From the NCBI GenBank assembly GCA_037176845.1, contig JAYKXP010000056.1, positions 124,001-188,000 of the forward strand: a stretch of DNA of 64,000 nt. The letters run 5' to 3'. This DNA comes from Paramarasmius palmivorus (Eukaryota > Basidiomycota > Agaricomycetes > Agaricales > Marasmiaceae). Below, one piece after another: positions 45,985-58,113 of this stretch. Every line of letters begins with the position of its first letter. Position 1 is the stretch's first letter. The notes beneath the pieces are model-generated. The model made no database searches, had not been told where the DNA came from, and saw only the letters and a list, made by a program, of their open reading frames with translations. Made by a program: the position numbers and the translations under genes.

Positions 45985-48900
45985 GGTAAGTCACGAAGGG
46001 CTGAAAAAAGTTAATTCAAGGGAACGGGTGATATATGGTGTTGAGAGAGGCATTTACTTAATTGAGACTCATATGTTGCCATGTCACCAGAACGGCGCTT
46101 GATACATCAGTGGTAACCAAAACGTCCTTAAATCTGGCGGGAACCCGCCAAAGTGCCCGCCTGACCTATTAATTATCGCATAAGCTCGAGCCTGAAGGAA
46201 CGAAGAACCCTGCTCCGTACGTTCTTGGTTAGTTTGAAGACAACCACAGGCAGGGAACGTAAATGACCTGATTCATTTGCCATCGATTTGCTCCCAAAGG
46301 TTCCTACAAATAGGCGAGTATCGGTTTGAATTCGAAGAGAAGATCTGCTGACGAAGAAGTCTGTCGATGCCCATGTCAGAGTCCTTTGACATATCTCCAC
46401 ATAATACACTCACGCCATCCGAAGTTTAAGAAAAATCCAAAAACTTTCTCAGAGCAGGACAACGTTCGAATATAGATTGGGGGGGTTTGTGATACATCTG
46501 GACGGCCGCGTGCTGATGTGTTTCGAAAATAACTGACAGTCTTTGCGTTCTTCATCAAACGCATATGAGGTGCTTCGTTTATTAATCAAAGATCGTAGAA
46601 GTTGTGCCTTCTTGATTGAGAGTCGTGAGTTTATGGCAAATCATCCAGGTCCGTGGATCACTCACCCCGCCACTGATATATATACAGAAATCATCGTCGG
46701 AAACGAGGCACAACCCCAGAAATACAATTGTCGATATGTTGAAACTGGGCAATATCTGCATCAGATCGTTTGTTCAAGTCCGAGTCCGACAGCCACGAGA
46801 CTGAAATGCGGACTGATACTGGGGCAGAAAGGTACATCAGACTTTACTATAATTCGAACGTGTGAGGGAGACTCACGTATTCAAAATCGTGGTGCCTGTT
46901 TGCCCCAGCATCGGGTGTCGATGTCTGTCCAGAGCACCGACTCCATGGCTCGCGAACTCGCTTGGCATAGGTACTAGCTTGAATTCTTTGAGACGTATGT
47001 CTGTCTGTTCGGGAAAATATTTGTAATGCAGTGCTATCGACGGCGGGTCTTGAGAACGATGCGAATACGCGTATCGAAGCAGTGACAACCTATCAAATAC
47101 AGAAATTGTGTAGCAAAACGGCAAAAGGTTCCGAGCAAATACGCGCCGGTGACATCAAAGGGGTGCAGGAGTGGAGGTCGCCAACCGGCCTCGATTGTCC
47201 CGATTATGCATTACATCGAAGGCGGCCTTCCGTACGATGGCTTGTCGAGGTTGCCCTTCGTTTCGACTTCACGCTGCCCCTGCTTCTGTACTCGGGTTTA
47301 TCCTTTGAATTACCAAGTCAACGCAATACATGAGCATTGTTTCAACTATGAGAGCCTTGACTTACTGATGCCGCCGGTGAGATATACCAACAGAAAATAT
47401 GATACAGCTGAGGGAAAGTCACTGGCGCCGCACCAAACACGCCAAATATCAAATAGAGCTTCTTGGAGACGATGCAAATAGTACGAGAATGTTGCAAAGA
47501 GTTCGTCAAGAGTTCGTACCAAGGACCATAGTTGAATATTGAGCCATCGTTCCCGTTGGTGTCCGAGTTCCATCCCATCAAGCAGCCAAATAATAATTGT
47601 CGATAACAACGACTGGCATTGTTATCGTGAAGCGGTCATACGTGTCCACATTCTTGAAGTTTCCAAAGAAAAAAAGTTGGTGTCGTGTATACGTGGTGTA
47701 TTCCATGATACCGTACCATGCTAGTCATCGGTGATCGCATTTTTGTTAGATTTTCTATGGCGTATCATCTAAAAGTGACTGAGAAAGTGGGAAGAATCAA
47801 GGGTGTTCAGATGTACGACGTGAAGCGCTGAATCCGTGATGATGGGAAGGAGCAAGTCATCGTCTATCTATCTATCATGATCTATCTCTCTGACTCAACC
47901 CGTTCCATCCCGCAATCAACTGGTACGATTATATTCTTCCTCGGCTGGCCCTTTCAAGCTTTCTGATTCAAAGCTTTTCGAAAAGTCTTCATGAGTACGC
48001 AACGACCGCTAATCGACTCGAAAATTCCGATCATGCCAGCCGTAGAATTCATCCGCTTTTTTGTTCGGTCCAGCGAATTTTCCTGTCAGTAACGTTTGAG
48101 CCTGGGCTAAGAATGGGTTTGCATGGATTGGAACCTCCCAAACGGATACATCGTAACTCCTCCGACTCCGCCATGGGATTTGAGCCAGAATGATGAACGG
48201 TCGAGATGCTGTAATCGAAAATTGAAGGCACAGGAACTATCCTTCGACCAACCCCAACACAGAATTCGTCCTATTAGAGGTGCAAGAGATGGCTGAAATT
48301 GTGTTCTGTGTGTGCTAATCTTGTCATGTTGATATTGCACCTTGGCTAATTATATGCTTTACGTCTAGTTCACGTTCAACTACAAGCCATTAAAGGCCAC
48401 TCTCAAGAGCTACTGAGGTAACACGCTACGCTTTAACAAACTCGAAGAGACGATGGCTTGGACCAGGAGCTTGGCATGGATACGAGGTGCGTTACTTGCC
48501 GCCCTAGTAGGCACTATTAGCTCACTTTTCATTGCAGGATGAATGCTTCATCTCTCAAATGACCAGACAGATTTCAACATCCTACAGCATTATATGACCC
48601 ACTGCCAGACGATGGACGTCATAAACTGCAACCTTGAAATCCCAAAAGGAAAGCACAGGTGTCCAGAGTGGTTACTACCTTCACAAAGGCCCGGTGAACT
48701 ATCGCCGAAAGCTGAATAGCGAAAGTAAACGTTTTTTCTCCTGCCGCCTGCGGGCTTCAGCTTGGACAACTCGTTGATCTTCATCCCGGGATCGGTGCCT
48801 GTAATCTCAAGCAAGTCCCATCCAAAGTTCAAATTGGTGGTCCGTCTAAGAGCACCTAATGGATGCAATAGGATACTGTAGGTCATTTCTCTTCTGGTTG

Positions 48901-49139
48901 CCACCCCCACGACTGACAGCTATCCCTGTCCCTAGAACGCGTCATGCGCTTTGATTGCTATCCCATGGTTCCCTCCTATCCAACTCGTTTGCGGCGCGAC
49001 TACCGGTCATAGCTAGCGATTGGCATCTTGACCTCCGAAATCAGACCCTCAAATCCCTATAAAAGAAGGCGAAGATTGACCAGTTTCTTCAGCAACTTGA
49101 AGCTCTACTTCTTTTTGTTACTCTTTTGCACTCTTCAGC
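45985..49139. other. intergenic
   Basis: 3.1 kb with no supportable gene. A hydrophobic minus-strand stretch near 47350-47470 (LYLIFGVFGAAPVTFPQLYHIF) may be a membrane-gene relic, and another open minus frame at 48590-48880 has no known family. Confidence 0.4.
49058..49064 (+). promoter_or_regulatory. TATA box
   Basis: TATAAAA 82 bp before the ATG at 49140 of the PAN-like gene. Confidence 0.65.
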
Positions 49140-50131
49140 ATGCGTTTCTTCACCATTGTTGCCCCTGGTCTTGCCTTCGTTAGCGGCGTTTTCTCAGCCA
49201 CCAACGCTGGCCTACAGGCATACATCGGTGGTACCTTGTCCAAGGATAACCATTACGGGGCCCCGATTCCGCCTTGGAAGCAGGGCTGTTATCCTGGCTG
49301 GTACTTTGGTAACCACCACGATTGGACTGGTGGCTATGTCCCCTGGTTGAAGGATGAGGTTTGCATTCTTCTCCTTTGTTTACAGCAGTATTCACTAATC
49401 AGCCTGAACAGCATCTATGCGGGTGGCTCGAACAGATCCCTTGGTGTTTGAAATGCCCTAACCATCCACCTCCACCGCCCCCGCCTTCTCCGCCCCCACC
49501 TTCTCCGCCTCCGCCAGGGCCACCGCCTCCACCGCACTATCCACCGCACTATCCACCACACTCTCCGCCACCTCCACCACACTCTTCGCCGCCTCCACCG
49601 CACTCTCCACCGCCTCCACCGCACTCTCCGCCTTCTCCACCTCACTCTCCACCTCATCCGCCTTACTATGGGTTCAAAGAGGTATTCGACGGCTATGATG
49701 GTGCGGTACAGGCCGGCGACTACCTAACGTTTGGATTGGTCGACACCGTTGAAGGTCGGCATTCTTGTTTGGTTTTGCTACCTGCCTACTGAAGATTCGT
49801 ATCGACAGATTGCAGAGACATGTGCGACAGTGTCGCGGGGTGTAATTTCTTCAATAGTGAGCATCTTTCGGGACTTAACTATACGAGATAAGCTGACAGA
49901 GCCCTAGCGTACTATGATATCAATGGAAAGGTTCGTCTATTTAGCATCTTTCCGACACACCCGCGTAGCTGAACCATATGCCCACAGGACGATAGCCCAC
50001 TGTTGACATGCGCCTTGTTCGAGGATTGTCACACTAAGGAAGAGGCAACCAACAAGGGTGGCCAGAATCAAATCGGTGATGGGAAATTGAATTATATCAA
50101 GGATAGTGCGGGCTACTGCAGAGTCTACTAA
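49140..50131 (+). CDS. secreted protein with proline-rich linker and PAN-like C-terminal domain
   Basis: Exons 49140-49358, 49412-49754, 49809-49856, 49908-49930 and 49988-50131 encode 258 residues. A signal peptide (about 1-22) is followed by a short aromatic-rich domain (PPWKQGCYPGWYFG, HLCGWLEQIPWCLKC), then about 65 residues of Pro repeats (PPPPSPPPPGPP, HYPPHYPPHSPP) and a C-terminal domain. The last carries DYLTFGLVDTVEDCRDMCDS, CNFFNTYYDINGK and LTCALFEDCH...GYCRVY, the spacing of PAN/Apple-like modules in secreted basidiomycete proteins. The linker looks like a wall-associated spacer. A carbohydrate- or protein-binding role is plausible by family. Exon 4 is only 23 nt. Confidence 0.8.
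49465..49668 (+). repeat. proline-codon low-complexity tract
   Basis: CCN-rich tandem codons encoding the Pro/Ser/His/Tyr linker of the PAN-like gene. Its reverse strand opens artefactual Arg/Trp-rich frames. Confidence 0.9.
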
Positions 50132-50236
50132 GCCTTTCTTCGTTGATTTCGCGGTCTGTTAGCTAGTATCGGTACTCGTATTGGACTTTAGGTCGACTTT
50201 GGACAATGTAACATACTGTTATTGACTTGTTCCATA

Positions 50237-51120
50237 TCAACACTTCCTATATGGTGGGGGTGATGCAGGCGAACCACTGGGGGCGGTCCACGGGTGAATG
50301 GATGTGATCGAGTCGCTATATGTTCGTTCGCTCGACACTAGTTTGTTGGCGTTCAGCTATGGGGCAATCATAGTAACAATACAAATATAGCTCACCTGTC
50401 TCGTCAGCAATCGAACCTTCAGGAGCTTGACTTGCAACGCCTCCTCGCCTTTGTTTTCTCCAGTAACCGATAAGCAGAGCCAGCGACACGAGCAAGACTC
50501 CGCATGGTACTACGATCGCAGCTATCACTCCTGGTGAAAGTGCTGGTCGTGATTCCCCATTTTTTGTTTGTTCTATTGTAGTAGCGGTCACGGATGCACT
50601 ACTGGTAGCTGGTGTAGCAACCTGAGAGCTGTTGACGCTCGAAGTGGCGGTGGGACTTTCCGCACTAGACGGCATGAACTCGATGAAGTCAACCCATGTG
50701 ACACTCGTCTGCGATGTCCTTCTCAAAATCAAGGTGTGTAAGCCGTCCTGCAGCTTTGGAGAACTGTACATCCTCTGAGAGTACTGGACAATGTCCAACC
50801 TGAGAGCGGGGCCAGTGTAGGACACAGCGGGTTGGTTATCGAGAATGTACAAGTCGACAGGGTCAGATTCTCCTTTGACCAAAGGCCCAAGGGTGCCATA
50901 CACACCGATATACGTCCCTAGGTACATTACGCACCCTGTTCAGCGCGGAGACTCCTCAGCAAATCAGGATGAACGTACCGTTGAATTGGAATGTAAGGTC
51001 TGCAGGTACATTACGGGAGCCGTGCGACGTATGATTGTACTCCGCTGCCGCCCCCTCGATATGCCACGCTCCAGGCGGACTATAGAGGATGCGAGGGTCA
51101 CAGTCGTCGACTCTTTCCAT
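50237..51120 (-). CDS. single-pass membrane protein, galactose-binding-like ectodomain, PPPY tail (paralogue d)
   Basis: Exons 51120-50979, 50917-50396 and 50337-50237 encode 254 residues. Ectodomain MERVDDCDPRILYSPPGAW...TFQFNGTYIGVYGTLGPL...LYILDNQP...MYSSPKLQDGLHTLIL...TWVDFIEFMPSS, then a Ser/Thr-rich stalk, a helix (IAAIVVPCGVLLVSLALLIG) and a tail. The intron 2 acceptor AAACTAG extends the tail to end PASPPPYRKC, conserving the PPxY motif; the earlier acceptor CCATAG would truncate it. Intron 1 sits at FNG-TYI as in paralogues b and c. Function unknown. Confidence 0.75.
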
Positions 51121-51754
51121 TCGCACGAAGAGTAGCTAGAAGAGGGTTTATAACATTGGATCAGTAGGGCTGTGCCCCTCGATGCAATGTCATTGATAAG
51201 TAGTTGGATTGGAATGACGACCACATATGAGTCACAACATATGCAGTTATATTAACAGCAGGAAGCCACTCAATGATAGGGCATTGAACACCGTCAGTAT
51301 TCTGAGTGAGGTGGAGAGCCAATTGCGCTGATGGTGCCGAACCCTGAGGTGTGGAAAGCAATCAACAAAGAACTAGAAAATATACCCAATATTGTTCACA
51401 AGCGGGCCTCGTGCGATGTACTACTGCAGCTGCACGTACTTACCACATTCAATCATGCAGCCTATCTATAATCCATCCACATCGACATGGAACGCAGGGT
51501 CCCTAGAGATGCAGGAATCAATATGTACCACAAGAGATCATCGAAACGGAGTAGAATCGCCGCCGTGACGTCTTGGCCTCTCCAAAAGCAGGTCACAGTA
51601 AACTCCTACACCACAGAAGCTTCTAGCGTTCTGGCTTTCGGGGAGTGGAGCTTTCTGATTCGCGTTTGGAGTCTCGTTCCAGTGTCAGCATCTGCATTAT
51701 ACGATTAGATAAAAGTCTAGTCCTGAAAGACTATTCTTAATATTGAATCATAGC
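51121..51754. other. intergenic
   Basis: Upstream region of paralogue d and 3' flank of the PEBP gene. No gene recognised. Confidence 0.45.
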
Positions 51755-52583
51755 CTATAGAAGCATCGCAATCAGAATGATGACACCAGTCACCACCTTC
51801 GTAGCGTGAACTCCAAGGCTACCGGCACCTGAAGTATTGCTAGCCTCGCTACTAGTACCGTTTGGCCCAGTAAACCAGAACATCCCCGCAATAGGTTCTC
51901 CCAACCCAACTTTCTCCGCGAATCCCGTCAAGTTGAATCCTATAATGGGGGTAGAACCATTCACAAAATCGCCTGCGATACAGTCAAAGTCTGGGCTAGG
52001 CTGCTTGTATACCACCACAGTGTACCTGAACCTTTCGTCAACAAGCAGCTTGAATGATGCAAAACCCGACAATACCTGTGAGGATCCGAACCAGGCGGTG
52101 GCATCGGGGCAAGATAGTCCGACAACGCAGCGGTGGTATTCTTCAGCTCTCCGTTCTCAGACAGCTGAAAGTTGCCGCCTAGGATGTGACGAACTTGTGC
52201 GAGCGAGGTGTTCTGCGGTGTCGGCGCATCCGGGTCGATCATGGCTATGACATAGGGAATGTTCTCCGCACCACGCAGGAAGAACTGAGGCACATTGGCA
52301 GTCTCTGTTGAATGATTAGCTACATGCTGATTGCGTTGAGAAAAGAAGACTTACGCTGAACTGACAGGGTGCCTCCAGCAGTGACGTTGATGGGATTTTT
52401 AGTAGATGGGTCGGTGTATACGACATCTAGGAGAGCAGACGGTTTGAATGAAGGAAAAACATCGGGAACGAGTTGCTTCTCCTGGAAGAGAGAGGTGATC
52501 CCCGAGAGATCTGAGGCACGTTTCTGGGGCAGTGCAAGCACGTTTGAAAGAAAGAAGGACACAATGAGAGTAGAAGAGAGCAT
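51755..52583 (-). CDS. secreted PEBP-family protein, possible GPI anchor
   Basis: Exons 52583-52355, 52304-52076 and 52025-51755 encode 242 residues. A signal peptide (MLSSTLIVSFFLSNVLALPQ) with KR just after it precedes a PEBP domain. The domain shows DPDAP (about 100-104), QVRHILGG, and PPPGSDPHRYTVVVYKQP, the two signature regions forming the anion-binding pocket. The C-terminal ~30 residues (GTSSEASNTSGAGS, then VVTGVIILIAMLL) look like a GPI signal. Known PEBP proteins bind phospholipid head groups or inhibit proteases and kinases (yeast Tfs1 as example); the role of secreted fungal forms is unclear. Confidence 0.88.
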
Positions 52584-54426
52584 GTCGCAGTCGGTGGACG
52601 GCCTGGGTCTTAGTTATGATATGTCGTCGGAGGATGGCCTGTTATATAGTGAATTCTGGTGTATGACTAGAGTAGACAGGCATCTAGCGATAGACGGCGG
52701 CGAACGGGGTGCAAGTAGGTAGTTCACAGAGGCTCGGCATTGCCTGATGGAGAGAAAGAGGAATGCAGTGTTGTAGGTACCACAACCGCCGACAGGGACA
52801 ATTTCGAAATCAAAAGATTCGAGTTGATCTTTCGTGATCTGGCAGTATACGTCAACAGCTTGAGCGCTAGGAGATTCACCGACGAATATGGTCGGCCACA
52901 CTCACCGAGTGATCCCGTTCGTGTATCTAACATATTCCTTTCAATGGAGCATCTTGATATTGGGGTAGAACTGGGCGCGAATAGAGATCTACATAAGCGG
53001 ACAGCATCCATCAAACTCTAGGAGACACGCTTACCGAATAGGACCGACACCACGCTGAAGAACTTCGGCGCGCCGGTCTCCCAATCAGCTATGCTGATTG
53101 ATATCTTTGCTACAGGAGCAATTACTTCAGATGGCCGGGATGGAAGAACAAGGTACAAGCGACAAACCTGAGACGAGGCGGAACTCGGGGGAAAGCGGTG
53201 GCTCGTCTATGACAATTGACATGGAGATGCCATATATAACCCCCGATCTTGTATTCCAACATAATCTCTAAACCTTCTTACACCCAAGCTGCTCCTTCAC
53301 GTCTTTAACTCCTGCCTAGGCTTCTCCAGTCCCACTTCTCGATCATCTTGTGTTGCAAGCGACAACCAAGTGACATAGTACCCAATTGGGAGTCAGAGAA
53401 TGGCATTATCAACTGGGAAAAGGTAATAACTGTCGGGTTATGCGTCAACACTGAAGATTACAGAGATATGCTGGAAGCTTATCAACCTACCGAATGGATG
53501 GCAGACAACATCAGGAACGCCGACTGTACTTTCGGCAATGGCTTCAACACCCCGACAGAGAGCAGATAATTTGCACTTGGGATGAAGACCGCGACGCAGA
53601 GCGTTGAGATACCCTGGAATACCTGACTAACAACCATGATTCATTACGGATGCATCCTTGCCTACTAAGTGTCAACAAGTGATTCAGTACATTGGGCAGA
53701 AATAACGTACCCCGAGCCCTAGATATCATATGTCCAATGACGAAACAGTTGCACCCAAGTTTAGGGTCTGGTACGAGATGACCACTTAAAAGGTGTATGG
53801 CAAGAAAGCGGGTGCCAAGCTCAATGGTCGTCACTTAGGCCTTGAGCGCTGTAGATGTCGAAGAGATGAGTTTTTTCCGATTTGAAGAATTGTGGTACGC
53901 ACTCACTGACCTTTGATACGGCGGAACTGGAGGCCTCCCAAGCCTCTGCACCAAGCAGGCCTACTGGGGAATTTGAGTAAGGCACCAGCTTTGTGTGACC
54001 AGTTGCCAATCGATGATATCCGTCCGAGTGGTGTCGTGAACGAGCGTCTTAGATATGAATGCGATAAACCGTAGCCATGTCTTCGCGATACAACGTCCGA
54101 TGAGTAACAAGACCTAGGGCACTGTGGTTCTTCTGAACTAACGACAGAGAAAAGATGAGAATGGATACCAGAAATAAGAAGACGTATACGTACGACGGCC
54201 AATGCTACCCATCATATCTGCAAGCATCTGTGACGATTCTCCTTCTGAGTCGGGCAGTTCTTTATTCAAGAGCTCGAAAGGTAGTTTCTGTTTAATCTAG
54301 TAGCAGAGACTTTTCTTTCTGTGATGAATGTTAAGGTTTTGGGTCACGAAAGGAGGCCTGTTGTAGTCGTTGGCTGGCTCTTGATACGGGATGGATCAAT
54401 GTCATGGGTGGTTGCGAGAAACCAAC
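52584..54426. other. intergenic
   Basis: 1.8 kb without a supportable gene. A TATATAA-type AT motif lies near 53230 on the plus strand, followed by an open stretch at 53348-53569 of no known family. Confidence 0.4.
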
Positions 54427-54692
54427 ACCGAGTACCGAGTGACTGTGACATGTGACGGCGGACGGAGTAACCGGCTAGTCACTCTCCGTCAAACTTTTTC
54501 TCCGCCCTCATGTTCGGTTTCAATCCAATCTCCATATCCCCGACAACCTCTTCTTCGTACGACACGCTCTCTGTAGGTTTCTTTCCTTCCTTCCTATACA
54601 AAAATGCAAGTTGAAATTCCAACTAGCGCCCTTATCTAGTAATTCTTTGACACACGAACCGGTGTTTAATTAAGGCAGGACTGCAATCCGTC
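54427..54692. repeat. dispersed ~270-bp direct repeat, copy 1
   Basis: Matches 60189-60462 from ACCGAGTACCGAGTGACTGT to CTGCAATCCGTC with a few indels. It contains an internal inverted pair (AGTGACT...AGTCACT). No target duplication or TG...CA ends, so not an evident LTR. Confidence 0.85.
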
Positions 54693-55328
54693 CGCGTAAG
54701 AACATCCCCTATACCACTCCTCTCCCAACTAATAGAGGCTGACATCTCGTATCCTGACCCAGACCATCCGGAAGAGAGGATAGAACTCATCGTCAAGCTT
54801 GTTACGTCGTGGAAACTATTATCTCGAGCGGTCATCAACGTTTCCTTCAGTGTCCCAAGATCCCGGACACTACCTCATCGGGAATCAATGACCCCCCAAG
54901 ATTTTTTGGCCTCAACACCCGCAGAGCACTCCGCTTTACTCTACCATTTTAGAGGTTGACAAGTCCATACGCTTGTGGAGTACTTACGCGAGTGATCCTA
55001 AAACCGAAGAACATACAGTACAGTTAGAACGAAGCCGGGAACGTTACTCCTGGGTATAGATGCAAGGGCTGGGATGCAAAAGGGTATGTAGAAGGAGAAA
55101 GGAAAGTCGTAAGAGGTGAGAGTGACGAGGCTGTAATGGGTTAGTTTTTTATACTTTTATCGACTTCTCGATCCTAAACGCCTCTTTCTTGACCCAACAA
55201 TGTTCATTAAAGCGGCCAATGCGACTACGTGCAGACTGAGTTGAGCGCTAACCGTGGCGAGGGGTTATGCTACAAGGCAAGATGTACGCCCTTACTTTTC
55301 ACCTCTCCTCTGCAACTAACCATTCCAG
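54693..55328. other. intergenic
   Basis: No gene supported; the 5' part of the oxoprolinase relic is missing or unrecognisable here. Confidence 0.4.
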
Positions 55329-56104
55329 GACAAATTTGCATCCTTCGACGGCGCAGGCGGTCAACACGTGTGTGAGAATATCAAATCACAAGTTGGGATA
55401 CGTACCATCTTGATCCACTGATACTCATCTGTGGATGAATGCATATGGGTTAGCACTGGCCGACCGGTGAAATTCCTTTGCTTCGTTTCCCTTCGCGCTA
55501 CTGGCGTACCGCTGTCAATCAATAGTGCATACGAGATTCAAGCTCCAAGCTCCACTTTCTACTCGGCCAACAACGAACCTGAACCGATATCGTGTCTAGA
55601 TGAACTCGAAGCAGACGTTCGTGAAGAGTTTCGTTCAAGGGTGCGTACGCGTGCAAAGGCCTGCTTGATATGCGGTTTGAGAACACGGATACGGCCCTGC
55701 CAATAGTTCTACCTGGGGCGATGAAAAGGCCGGAGAAGGTGAAGGTTTCTTCAAAGCGTTTAGAAGAATGTATAGGAACGGGTTTACATCTTTACCAGAG
55801 GAGGAAATGATAGTTGTCAATGATATCAAGGTGAGTTTAACCGTTCCTTGTGCATACTCTAGCATTGATTAGATCCCGATTATGACGCAGGTTCGGTCTC
55901 TGATGCGCTCGGCGAAAACGTTTTTTCGGAGATGGATAAACTCCGTGAATTCCGATGCTATCAAAGCTGCACGATAAACTGGCCGCGGACGTAGGTGAGC
56001 AGGTTGATGGTCCAATGATCGTCATTGATGATACGCAAATGGTTGTGGTTGCACCTGGCGATTATAGGAAGGAAACCTTTGACGATTGGGGTAAATTAGT
56101 GTAA
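55329..56104 (+). pseudogene. 5-oxoprolinase (hydantoinase A type) C-terminal relic
   Basis: After an acceptor (CATTCCAG) the DNA reads FASFDGAGGQHVCENIKSQ-VGIRTILIH, the conserved FGGAGGQHACxIAxxLGIxxVLIHRYSS region of ATP-dependent 5-oxoprolinases. It continues through AYGLALAD, a normal intron, YEIQAPSSTFYSANNEPEP, and LLDMRFENTDTALPIVLP. Breaks include a stop in place of Arg in IH(R)YSS near 55419, a following frame change, and frame jumps around 55640-55720 and 55950. It ends near TFDDWGKLV. Only the last part of a ~1300-residue enzyme remains. Intact homologues cleave 5-oxoproline to glutamate in the γ-glutamyl cycle. Confidence 0.65.
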
Positions 56105-56544
56105 GGCGAGACAACCACGGTGTGCTTACAGCTGGATGTGCTGACTAGAGTTGACACTAATGTGGAGATTTTGACAAAGTCAGTTCCGAGCCCTGCGAGG
56201 AAAACCCATGCAAAAGCCATATCCTGCTTGCTGACTAACTGCAGCAGGTATCCTTTTCTGAAGACCTATTCACACTTGACGTAGGCTTTTGGCTGTAAGT
56301 ATTCGAGGTAAGTTGCCACTAATACCGAGTGTCCCTTATGTCGGACACCAATGCATTCAATAAGCATGTCAAAGAGCACCGCCATTACGCATTGCAGGCA
56401 AGTCTGCCGAGCCGGCAAGTGGCTCGAGGAGCACCATGATACTCCACCGGCCTATCTTGAGAGGCCTCAAAACCTCGCCATGAATTGCAACTTGAGAAAT
56501 CTCAATCACACACCCCACCTGTCCTTAACTCGCCAATAATTTTC
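56105..56544. other. intergenic
   Basis: Upstream region of the 7-TM gene; no gene seen. Confidence 0.4.
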
Positions 56545-58113
56545 ATGTTTTCAGATGCATTCCCAAGCAGATATCTGGAACAACTCCATTCTGTGCAAGC
56601 GATTATCTTCTTTTCACATGCAACATTATCAGTACGTGCTACATCTATTGTTGTCTTTCAGCTTACTCAGTATGGACAGGTCCTGTTTTATGTACACGGT
56701 ACGTTTGATACCTGAACTACCTGTAGGCTTACAGCTACCCTTGCTCAGGCCTCTACACGTTCCTGTTCGGCTTTTACATTTACAGGATGTGGTCGGGGCA
56801 CCGCAGCCGCAAGGCATCGGGCCTTCATCATCCCTCAGGATTTGTGACGTCCATCACAATGATCCATTTTGTATTGTCTACGATATTTGTTGTGATCCGC
56901 ACCATTTTCAATGTTAAATACGCTGCCGGGGCGTTCAATGTAGTCCAAACGGGAGACCTCGAGCAGGACTGGCAGTTCACTGCGCCTCGAGAGTTTGCAG
57001 CGCTCTTGTGGGACCTTTTTCTTGAAGAATACAGCGATGCTTACCACATGGTTGACAGCGCCCCGCTACGAATTATCCCTGTGCTTTCAAAGTGTGACCC
57101 ATGATTTCGAGTTCAACAAACCTTAAAAGCTGATTTACCTCCAGCATTGCCGCAGATTGCATTCTCGTGCGTTTGGTACCTTTCTCATCTACCGTTTCCT
57201 ATGAACCAGAACTATGTTCATCTTAGATTCACCGATGCTGGCTCGTTTGGGACAACAGGAAACGAGTTGCAATACCACTGATCATAGCATCTGCTCTTGC
57301 GAATGGTACGCACCTGCTCCGCAGTTTCCATTTCTGTCATTAACGACCTGCGCAATAGTTTTTGGCCTCGTTGCTAGTTTAGTCTTTACAATCGGTATGA
57401 CTGATCCTGCGGAGATTTGGCTTCACGGGCCAACCAGGCTCCTCACCGTGGGCACCAACCTGTTGTCTGCATTTATGGTCTCAAGTACCGTTTTAAACTC
57501 GGTCCTCACCATCCTCACTGGCACGTTTTTTGTCATCCGTAATGCGAGTCTGGTCTGAATTTTTGCAGCATTTCGGATATGGTGGGTTCGTCGGGAATCC
57601 CAAAAGCTTTACAATCTTCAGCATCTTAACCCGAGCTCGAGAATGTTATCTTGGACATTCAGGATGATGTGGGTATCTTTTCGTCGAGGTTTGAACGCCA
57701 AGATGCTCACCAATGTTCGCTGCCGCCTCTGAATTCTTCAATCTTGCCTTGGACAGACTAGAGTCCGGCTTCATTTATCCGATGTGTCTAGTCCTCCACC
57801 TGATTGTGGTCAATATCACAATGCCCAATGTGCCGTTTGAATTCTTGTCCATCTCTGTTCTCGCCGCCGTATGTCTATACACACTTAACCTTAGACAACT
57901 GGGCTGATCCATTGAAACCAGGGTATCGCACCTAACCTGCTTCTGGTGGCTGCAAACTTGAAAAACAGCACACAAGAGCTTCAGGAGAAAATGACCCAGA
58001 TTCATACTTCGAGTCGCCTAGCGGCGAACAAACCATCCATGTGTTCCGAGCTTCGATTTGTGGATCTGACCCAAGACATGGGACAACGAGAGTGCGATGT
58101 AGCTGATGAATAG
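56545..58113 (+). CDS. seven-transmembrane protein, uncharacterised Agaricomycete family
   Basis: Eight exons (56545-56631, 56727-57091, 57145-57166, 57227-57305, 57359-57520, 57569-57668, 57757-57868, 57922-58113) encode 372 residues. Family landmarks in order: AYSYPCSGLYTFLFGFYIYR, FVTSITMIHFVLSTIFVVI, ADCILIHRCWLVWDNRKRVA, NVFGLVASLVFTIG, AFRIWWVRRES, MILESGFIYPMCLVLHLIV and GIAPNLLLVAANL, typical of mushroom 7-TM proteins of unknown function. The fifth intron appears to start with GC (57521), since only ACTG|GCACGT keeps the frame with a reasonable length. The start ATG is the least certain part. Related in topology, but not closely in sequence, to the 35.4-kb gene. Confidence 0.72.

Noticed and set aside
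46543..46977. 144-codon plus-strand open frame
   Set aside because: No recognisable domain, signal peptide, splice context or paralogue; length is within chance for this composition.
49415..49657. Minus-strand Arg/Trp-rich open frames
   Set aside because: Reverse complement of the proline-codon tract of the PAN-like protein gene.
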